Positions 1-4,035 of a stretch of 7,053 nucleotides of DNA are shown here, piece by piece. The translations under genes were made by a program, and so were the position numbers. Location: assembly GCA_031272005.1 (NCBI GenBank), contig JAISUQ010000127.1, positions 1-7,053 on the forward strand. The letters run 5' to 3'. The notes beneath the pieces were generated by a model that had not been told where the DNA came from, made no database searches, and saw nothing but the letters and a program-made list of their open reading frames with translations. The number at the start of each line of letters is the position of its first letter. Position 1 is the first letter of the stretch. The stretch is from Coriobacteriales bacterium. Its GTDB lineage: Bacteria > Actinomycetota > Coriobacteriia > Coriobacteriales > UBA8131.

Positions 1-40
1 TCTCGGTGAAGACGTTTTTCAGCACTTCGAGGATTTCCAT
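1..40 (-). CDS. Start of ABC transporter permease gene (metI-like), partial
   Basis: Only the first 13 codons are in the window; they read MEILEVLKNVFTE and the frame is open at the edge. The ATG (40..38) shares its A with the TGA stop of the upstream ATPase gene (TGATG overlap), a typical arrangement for translational coupling within ABC transporter operons. Because the upstream gene is MetN-like, the natural expectation is the MetI membrane permease, which would form the channel of a MetNIQ-type methionine importer. That identity comes from context, since 13 residues are too few to assign a family. No substrate-binding protein gene is visible; it would be expected further downstream on the minus strand. 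Confidence 0.55.
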   Translation of the reverse strand, partial: MEILEVLKNVFTE

Positions 41-837
41 CAGATACCCTCGCCTTCCTGCACCGTGGAAGTGGCGAACTCCGTGTTGACCTTGACGAAG
101 ACCTTCATGGTGGCGCTGGTGGGGTTGCGCAGCACGTCGACCACGCTGCCCTGCTCCACGATGCGCCCCTCCTCCAGCACCGCCACGTTGCGGCAGGCGT
201 ACTTGATGACCTCCAGCTGATGGGTGACCATGATGATGGTCAGGCCCAGCTTGGCATTGATGTCCTTGATTAAATCCAGCACCGACAGGGCAATCTGAGG
301 GTCCAACGCCGAGGTGGCCTCATCGGAGAGCAGCACGATGGGGTCGTTGGCCAGCGCCCGGGCGATACCCACCCGCTGCTTCTGGCCGCCAGAGAGCTGG
401 CCGGGATAGAACTGGCGCCGGTCGCTGAGGCCAACCAGCTCCAGAATCTCGCCCACCCGCTCGGCAATCTGAGCCTTGCCCAGCCGCGCCACCTCCAGCG
501 GAAAGGAGACGTTACCTTCCACTGTGCGCGCCTCCAGCAGATTGAACTGCTGGAAGATCATGCCCAGCTTGCGCCGGAAGACGAGCAGGTCGCGCTGAGG
601 CATGGCGGTGATCTCCTCATCACCGATGTGGATGCTGCCGCTGTCTGGCTCCTCCAGGCGGTTGATGCAGCGCAGCAACGTGGACTTGCCGGCGCCGGAG
701 AAACCGACGATGCCGAAGATGTCGCCGCTGGCAATCTCCAGGTCGATGTCACGCAAGACCTCGACATCCTGGCCTTTACGGCTGCGGCTGCGAAAGGTCT
801 TGGTGAGGTTCTCGATGCGGATAAATGCCTCGGACAC
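40..837 (-). CDS. metN: MetN-like ABC transporter ATP-binding protein, short form without C-terminal NIL domain
   Basis: ATPase subunit expected to power import of methionine or a related amino acid with a MetI permease at the inner face of the membrane. With the GTG start it is 265 aa. Walker A GFSGAGKST is at 45-53, the Q-loop Gln at 96-97, signature LSGGQ at 148-152, Walker B ending in D172-E173, D-loop SALD at 176-179 and switch His at 206. The stretches GMIFQQFNLL and SDEATSALDP are typical of the MetN branch. Family MetN proteins are usually near 340 aa because a C-terminal NIL/ACT-like methionine-sensing domain follows; here only about 25-30 residues follow the nucleotide-binding domain, so this domain is absent. 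Start choice: GTG at 837 has GGGAGG 8 nt upstream, and a strong promoter lies inside the longer open frame that begins at ATG 930, so the longer version is unlikely. The gene overlaps the permease gene by one base. Substrate is inferred from family resemblance and could be another amino acid. Confidence 0.85.
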   Translation of the reverse strand: MSEAFIRIENLTKTFRSRSRKGQDVEVLRDIDLEIASGDIFGIVGFSGAGKSTLLRCINRLEEPDSGSIHIGDEEITAMPQRDLLVFRRKLGMIFQQFNLLEARTVEGNVSFPLEVARLGKAQIAERVGEILELVGLSDRRQFYPGQLSGGQKQRVGIARALANDPIVLLSDEATSALDPQIALSVLDLIKDINAKLGLTIIMVTHQLEVIKYACRNVAVLEEGRIVEQGSVVDVLRNPTSATMKVFVKVNTEFATSTVQEGEGI

Positions 838-845
838 GTCCGCGG

Positions 846-854
846 CCTCCCTTT
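846..854 (-). promoter_or_regulatory. Ribosome binding site of the metN-like gene
   Basis: Read on the minus strand this is AAAGGGAGG, with 8 nt between the GGGAGG core and the GTG at 837..835. It is the only strong Shine-Dalgarno sequence in front of any candidate start of this gene and therefore decides the start. Confidence 0.75.
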
Positions 855-879
855 TCTCCCTGTAAGTAATTTGACTATC

Positions 880-890
880 CTTATAAGTTT
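880..890. repeat. CTTATAAGTTT site 1, candidate operator
   Basis: An 11-bp sequence whose first eight bases, CTTATAAG, are a perfect palindrome. It lies just downstream of the expected metN transcription start (near 892), in the early leader, where a bound repressor would block initiation or escape. An identical 11-mer occurs 66 bp away at 946-956 and a 10-of-11 match at 2790-2800. Regulator unknown; function is inferred from position and repetition. Confidence 0.4.
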
Positions 891-898
891 CCTCGAAT

Positions 899-927
899 AT
901 ATTATCGAGAGCCCAGCTTTTAGTCAA
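899..927 (-). promoter_or_regulatory. Sigma-70-type promoter of the metN-metI operon
   Basis: On the minus strand, -35 TTGACT (927..922) and -10 TAATAT (904..899) are separated by exactly 17 bp. Both hexamers differ from consensus at one position (TTGACA, TATAAT, allowing the T/A swap within the -10). Expected transcription start is near 892, giving a leader of about 55 nt before the GTG at 837. That leader is too short for an S-box or T-box element and shows no such motif. Confidence 0.75.
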
Positions 928-953
928 CATTCTTTTTGCTGTGTTCTTATAAG
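924..953 (+). promoter_or_regulatory. Possible promoter of the dehydrogenase gene
   Basis: A -10-like TATAAG (948-953) lies 18 bp after a -35-like TCAACA (924-929). The -10 is good and the -35 is only 4 of 6. It would start transcription near 960 and give a leader of about 80 nt. The -10 is part of the second CTTATAAG palindrome and the -35 overlaps the metN -35 on the other strand, so both promoters would compete or be co-regulated. An alternative -35 TTGACT at 871-876 has no equally good partner. Confidence 0.35.
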
Positions 954-956
954 TTT
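946..956. repeat. CTTATAAGTTT site 2, candidate operator
   Basis: Exact second copy of the 11-mer at 880-890, in the same orientation. It lies upstream of the metN -35 and covers the best -10 candidate of the divergent dehydrogenase gene. Together the two copies bracket the metN promoter, an arrangement compatible with cooperative or looped binding of a regulator. Interpretation is inference. Confidence 0.4.
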
Positions 957-1027
957 TGTGGATTTTCTACTACCGGGCTGCCGCGGCTTGTATTATCCTT
1001 GGAGGACACATCCTGCAATCAGTTTCG

Positions 1028-1034
1028 AAGGAGG
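1028..1034 (+). promoter_or_regulatory. Ribosome binding site of the dehydrogenase gene
   Basis: AAGGAGG with 6 nt before the GTG at 1041, a near-perfect Shine-Dalgarno sequence that fixes the start. A second GGAGGAC lies at 1001-1007 and repeats the GGAGGAC of this site (1030-1036), but no ATG, GTG or TTG lies at a suitable distance after it. Confidence 0.8.
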
Positions 1035-1040
1035 ACGACA

Positions 1041-1889
1041 GTGGCGGAGAAACTCCACGCGCCAGTGGGCGACGGACGGCCGGGCAACTATGATTTTGCC
1101 GGTAAGGTGATTTTCATCACCGGCGCTGCCCACGGCCAGGGGCGGGCGGCAGCGCTGGCCTTTGCCCAGGCTGGCGCTCACGTGGCGGCTTTTGATTTGG
1201 CTGCGGATTTGGACTACCCGGCCTATGCGCTGGGCAACTCGGCCGATTTGGCAGCGCTGGCCAACGAGGTGGCGGGCTTTGGCGGCTCGATTAAGACCTA
1301 CGCCGGAGACGTGCGCATCGAGGACAGCATCGCGGCTGCCGTTGATGACGCCGCCCAAACCTTTGGGCGCATCGACATCCTCTTCAACAACGCCGGCATC
1401 GGCGCCTATGCCCACTCCTGGGAGATGAACGAACACGAATGGGACATGATGTTGGACATCAACCTCAAAGGCGCCTGGCTGACGGCCAAGCATGTTATCC
1501 CCTACCTGATTGAGCAGAAAAGCGGCGTGATCATCAACAACTCCTCCATTGCCGGTCTGCGCGGTTTTCGCCGGATGTCGCATTACTGCGCCTCCAAATG
1601 GGGGCTGGTGGGCCTGACCAAATCCTGGGCGCTGGAGCTGGCGCCCTACAACGTGCGGGTAATAAGCCTCCATCCCACCGGCGTGAACACACCGTTCAAT
1701 GACGGCCTGGCCGAGATTGAGGGTAAGACCGCCATCGAGATTGCCGAGCAGTCGGCCGGCAACCTGCTGGACACCCCCTGGATTGAGACCGACGACGTGG
1801 TGGAGGCGCTGTTCTACCTGGCCTCGGATAAGGCCCGTTTCGTCACCGGCAGCCAATTCGTTTTGGATGCCGGCCTACTGAGTACCTGA
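1041..1889 (+). CDS. Short-chain dehydrogenase/reductase, NAD-type, carveol dehydrogenase-like
   Basis: Cytosolic SDR oxidoreductase that would interconvert an alcohol and a ketone or aldehyde using NAD(H). It is 282 aa with the GTG start. Cofactor motif TGAAHGQG is at 27-34; an acidic residue after the second strand (D52) favours NAD over NADP. Structural motif NNAG is at 116-119 and the catalytic set is N141, S169, Y182, K186 (YCASK), so the active site looks complete. TGxxxGQGR, the extended segment of about 20 residues after D52, and HPTGVNTP at 211-218 resemble the carveol dehydrogenase/mycofactocin-associated SDR branch; this is a recalled resemblance, and no mycofactocin gene is in view. 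The C-terminal DAGLLST lacks only the usual final Gly. The gene is divergent from the metN operon and converges on the amidohydrolase gene 27 bp away. The substrate cannot be read from the sequence. Confidence 0.9.
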   Translation: MAEKLHAPVGDGRPGNYDFAGKVIFITGAAHGQGRAAALAFAQAGAHVAAFDLAADLDYPAYALGNSADLAALANEVAGFGGSIKTYAGDVRIEDSIAAAVDDAAQTFGRIDILFNNAGIGAYAHSWEMNEHEWDMMLDINLKGAWLTAKHVIPYLIEQKSGVIINNSSIAGLRGFRRMSHYCASKWGLVGLTKSWALELAPYNVRVISLHPTGVNTPFNDGLAEIEGKTAIEIAEQSAGNLLDTPWIETDDVVEALFYLASDKARFVTGSQFVLDAGLLST

Positions 1890-1920
1890 GTCAGGCACTT
1901 GAGTCATGCACCTGAGTTAC
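1886..1920. repeat. 13-bp tandem repeat in the convergent gene junction
   Basis: Two 13-bp units (1886-1898 and 1899-1911) match at 11 of 13 positions, and a third partial unit, CTGAGTTAC, follows at 1912-1920. Each begins YTGAGT and the full units end GCAC. The array includes the stop codon of the dehydrogenase and the stop codon of the opposing gene. CCTGAGTCAGG (1885-1895) is an 11-bp palindrome with a single central base. It is not a classical terminator because there is no adequate loop and no T-tract. Confidence 0.55.
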
Positions 1921-2735
1921 AGGGCGGCGAAGTCCTGGTAGAGGTAGCGGGTGTCTTCCTCGCGGTCGAAGTACTGCTGGCCGTGGTCTTCTCCGCGCAG
2001 CACTTCGGCGCCATGCTTGAAGGCCAGAGGCGTGTTAAGTGACAGTGGCTGCCAGGCTGCCTCGGCAGTGGTAGCCTGCATCGGCGCAGCAACCAGCTGG
2101 GCGGCTGCCGCCAACTCGGAGGTGCAGAAGATGGCCAGGCCATCCGCCTGCAGCAGGTTTATCGCGCCCTGATAGTTGGTATGGACGAACAGCATGTCAG
2201 AATCGTAAGCTATCAAGTTCACACAGTTGCCTGGAGCCAGCTGGGCACAGACGCGGGAGAAGACCGCGAAACGCTCGTCGGCCTCCAGTGGTGCGCCCTT
2301 CTCCGCCAGCGCCTGGTTCTGGGCGTCGACCAGATAGAGCAGGATGCGCTCGCTGTCGGTTGTGCCGCGCTGGATGCGGAAGTAGGGATTGAGCGGCTCG
2401 TAGTCGAAGATGGTGCCTTTATGGATCAGCGTCCAGCGTCGGCTGCTGCTGTCGGTGGTGGTGAAGGGATGGCAGTTGTAGGCATCGACCTGGCCAACGG
2501 TGGCAAAGCGAATGTGGGCCAGGGCGTTGGCGGTCTGGATGGGGTGAGCCAGCAGCTGCTCGGCCGCCGCGCTGGTATCGGCGCGCTGCGGGCAGCGGAC
2601 GATCTCCGGGCCGCGTTGTGAGAAGTCGGCAAAGCCCCAGCCGTGCGGGTTCTCATCGGCGTGGCTGAAGAACTCCCGCAGCTGGCTGCGCAAATCGAGC
2701 GGCTTGCGGCTGTTGATGGCGAATAACTGGCACAT
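1917..2735 (-). CDS. Class II glutamine amidotransferase-fold amidohydrolase (YafJ/GATase_4-like)
   Basis: Stand-alone N-terminal-nucleophile hydrolase, 272 aa, of the family that hydrolyses glutamine or gamma-glutamyl amides. C2 would become the N-terminal nucleophile after removal of Met, which fixes the ATG at 2735. Family landmarks are HGWG at 31-34, the substrate-carboxylate Arg in AHIR (R76), CHPF at 88-91 and TDSE with D127. At the place of the usual oxyanion Asn-Gly (HNG) the protein has H105-K106-G107 (codon AAA), an odd substitution in a catalytic position. The C-terminal half (160-272) has no fused synthetase or transferase domain, as in YafJ. Known relatives include EgtC, which removes a gamma-glutamyl group, but no ergothioneine genes are seen here. 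The gene is divergent from the PLP enzyme gene and probably leaderless: the -10 lies 8 nt before the ATG and there is no Shine-Dalgarno sequence. True substrate unknown. Confidence 0.87.
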   Translation of the reverse strand: MCQLFAINSRKPLDLRSQLREFFSHADENPHGWGFADFSQRGPEIVRCPQRADTSAAAEQLLAHPIQTANALAHIRFATVGQVDAYNCHPFTTTDSSSRRWTLIHKGTIFDYEPLNPYFRIQRGTTDSERILLYLVDAQNQALAEKGAPLEADERFAVFSRVCAQLAPGNCVNLIAYDSDMLFVHTNYQGAINLLQADGLAIFCTSELAAAAQLVAAPMQATTAEAAWQPLSLNTPLAFKHGAEVLRGEDHGQQYFDREEDTRYLYQDFAAL

Positions 2736-2743
2736 GACAATTC

Positions 2744-2772
2744 ATGATAGGGTTGGGCGCAGGCGAAGTCAA
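2744..2772 (-). promoter_or_regulatory. Promoter of the amidohydrolase gene, predicting a leaderless mRNA
   Basis: On the minus strand, -35 TTGACT (2772..2767) and -10 TATCAT (2749..2744) are 17 bp apart. Only 8 nt separate the -10 from the ATG at 2735, so transcription would start between 2 or 3 nt before the ATG and the A of the ATG itself. This agrees with the absence of a ribosome binding site. Confidence 0.7.
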
Positions 2773-2785
2773 CTTAAATATTAGA

Positions 2786-2814
2786 TTTACTTATATGTTT
2801 GGTAGTATTACTAT
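2786..2814 (+). promoter_or_regulatory. Promoter of the PLP enzyme gene
   Basis: -35 TTTACT (2786-2791) and -10 TACTAT (2809-2814) have a 17-bp spacer. The expected start is near 2821, leaving a leader of about 42 nt to the ATG at 2863. Its -35 is only 13 bp from the -35 of the opposing amidohydrolase promoter, so the two polymerases would sit back to back. A 15-bp inverted repeat, TAAAT-N5-ATTTA (2775-2789), fills the space between them. Confidence 0.65.
2790..2800. repeat. CTTATATGTTT site 3, near-copy of the candidate operator
   Basis: Matches CTTATAAGTTT (880-890 and 946-956) at 10 of 11 positions and in the same orientation. It overlaps the end of the -35 and the spacer of the PLP enzyme promoter. 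The single change breaks the CTTATAAG palindrome. Being in the other divergent promoter region, it suggests a shared regulator, although both regions are AT-rich, which raises the odds of a chance match. Confidence 0.35.
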
Positions 2815-2851
2815 TGACTGAGCAGATCCATGCCGCCCGCGCGGCCCGGGG

Positions 2852-2857
2852 AAAGGA
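2852..2857 (+). promoter_or_regulatory. Ribosome binding site of the PLP enzyme gene
   Basis: AAAGGA, 5 nt before the ATG at 2863. It is moderate in strength, but better than anything before the in-frame ATG at 2830, which would sit only about 9 nt after the predicted transcription start. Confidence 0.55.
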
Positions 2858-2862
2858 AACCG

Positions 2863-4035
2863 ATGTCCAGCAACAAGCATCACGACCTGCATTTCGAATC
2901 CCAGCTGATTCACCCGCCCGGTGACGGCGATGACATCTACGGTGATGTGGTGGTGCCCATCCATCTCACCACCACCTATGCCCAGCCGGCCTTTGCCCAG
3001 CCGCCCCGCTACGACTACTCGCGTGGCGGCAACCCCACCCGCCAGGTGGTCGAGGATCAGATTGCCCGTTTGGAGGGCGGCTGCGGCGGCTTGGCCTTTG
3101 CCACTGGCATGGCGGCAATCACCGCAGTGCTGTCACTGTTTGAACCGGGCGACGAACTGCTGATTCCCAACAATATCTACGGCGGCACCTTCCGGGTGCT
3201 CAGCCGCTACTTTGAGCGCTTCGGCCTGAAGCATCGCTTCGTGGATGTGGCCGACCTGGCGGCTGTTGAAGCGGCCTTTGGCGCAGTTTCTCCGTCTCCC
3301 AAAGCGATAGTCTTTGAGTCCCCCACCAACCCGTTGCTGGCTGTGGCCGACATCGCAGCGGTGTCGGATATTGCCCACGGTCACCAGGCCCTGGCCATCG
3401 TGGATAACACCTTCCTCTCCCCCTATCTGCAGCGGCCACTGGAGCTGGGGGCGGATGTCTCCCTGCACTCGGCCACCAAGTTCCTGGGCGGGCACAGCGA
3501 CGTGCTGGCCGGTCTGGTGGCTGTGCGCGATGAAGCGTTGTTTCACAAGCTGCATTTCATTCAGTATTCCACCGGCGGTACCTTATCCGCCTTTGACTCC
3601 TACCTGCTGAGTCGGGGCATCAAGACCCTGGCCGTACGGTTGGACCGCCAGGTTGCCAACGCTCAGCGCATTGCCGAGTGGCTGGAGGAGCAGCCACAGG
3701 TCAGCCGGGTCTATTACCCTGGCCTGCCCAGCCACCCCGGCTACGAGGTGCACAAGCGTCAGGCCGCAGGTGCCGGCAGCCTGCTCAGCCTGGAGCTGGC
3801 GCCCGGACGCGACCCGCAACGCTTCGCCCAGGCGCTGCGCCTGGTTACCTTAGCCGAGAGTCTGGGCGCCGTGGAGTCGCTGATCTGCCATCCAGCCACC
3901 ATGACCCATGCCTCCATCCCCGCGCCGCTCCGAGCTGAGATGGGCATCAACGAGCGGCTGCTGCGCCTGTCCATCGGCATCGAGCACCCCGATGACCTGC
4001 TGGCCGACCTTGAGCAGGCCCTGGCGGCTATCTAG
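2863..4035 (+). CDS. Cystathionine gamma-synthase/gamma-lyase family PLP-dependent enzyme
   Basis: Cytosolic PLP enzyme of the Cys/Met metabolism (trans-sulfuration) family, 390 aa, a normal family length. Its chemistry is gamma- or beta-elimination or replacement on cysteine, homocysteine, cystathionine or methionine-like substrates. Visible residues are Y52 and R54 in YSRGGNPT (cofactor phosphate, from the partner subunit), Y106 in NNIYGG (ring stacking), D181 in DNTF (pyridine nitrogen), and Schiff-base K206 in SATKFLGGHSD. SLGAVESL (333-340) with E338, MTHAS (347-351) and R368 in LRLSIGIE follow; R368 would bind the substrate carboxylate. The C-terminal motifs fit the CGS/CGL branch, but the sequence alone cannot separate cystathionine synthase, cystathionine lyase and methionine gamma-lyase. 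Start: ATG 2863 has a ribosome site; ATG 2830 would add 11 Pro/Arg-rich residues unlike the family. It is divergent from the amidohydrolase gene and its stop overlaps the exporter gene. The nearby MetN-like importer supports a sulfur amino acid role. Confidence 0.92.
   Translation: MSSNKHHDLHFESQLIHPPGDGDDIYGDVVVPIHLTTTYAQPAFAQPPRYDYSRGGNPTRQVVEDQIARLEGGCGGLAFATGMAAITAVLSLFEPGDELLIPNNIYGGTFRVLSRYFERFGLKHRFVDVADLAAVEAAFGAVSPSPKAIVFESPTNPLLAVADIAAVSDIAHGHQALAIVDNTFLSPYLQRPLELGADVSLHSATKFLGGHSDVLAGLVAVRDEALFHKLHFIQYSTGGTLSAFDSYLLSRGIKTLAVRLDRQVANAQRIAEWLEEQPQVSRVYYPGLPSHPGYEVHKRQAAGAGSLLSLELAPGRDPQRFAQALRLVTLAESLGAVESLICHPATMTHASIPAPLRAEMGINERLLRLSIGIEHPDDLLADLEQALAAI

Noticed and set aside
838..892. 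Possible S-box or T-box riboswitch before metN
   Set aside because: The predicted leader is only about 55 nt and shows neither the conserved T-box nor SAM-aptamer motifs nor a terminator hairpin.
838..930. N-terminal extension of the ATPase from ATG 930
   Set aside because: It contains the promoter and candidate operator, has no ribosome site, and adds residues before the normal beginning of the nucleotide-binding domain.
936..1040. Extension of the dehydrogenase from TTG 936
   Set aside because: It has no family resemblance, is Cys/Thr/Leu-rich, and overlaps a candidate promoter; GTG 1041 has a near-perfect ribosome site.
993..1856. Long open frame on the minus strand, antisense to the dehydrogenase
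   Set aside because: Low-complexity Gly/Val/Gln/His-rich product with no motif, while the opposite strand encodes a complete SDR.
2181..2621. Plus-strand frame opposite the amidohydrolase
   Set aside because: No recognisable domain, Gly/Val/Gln-rich, and the other strand shows a complete class II amidotransferase fold.
2830..2862. Upstream ATG for the PLP enzyme
   Set aside because: It lies about 9 nt after the predicted transcription start without a ribosome site, and adds a Pro/Arg-rich leader unlike the family. It cannot be fully excluded.
3996..4018. CCTGCT/AGCAGG inverted repeat as terminator of the exporter operon
   Set aside because: A six-base stem with an 11-nt loop and no T-tract, inside the coding end of the PLP gene; too weak to call.
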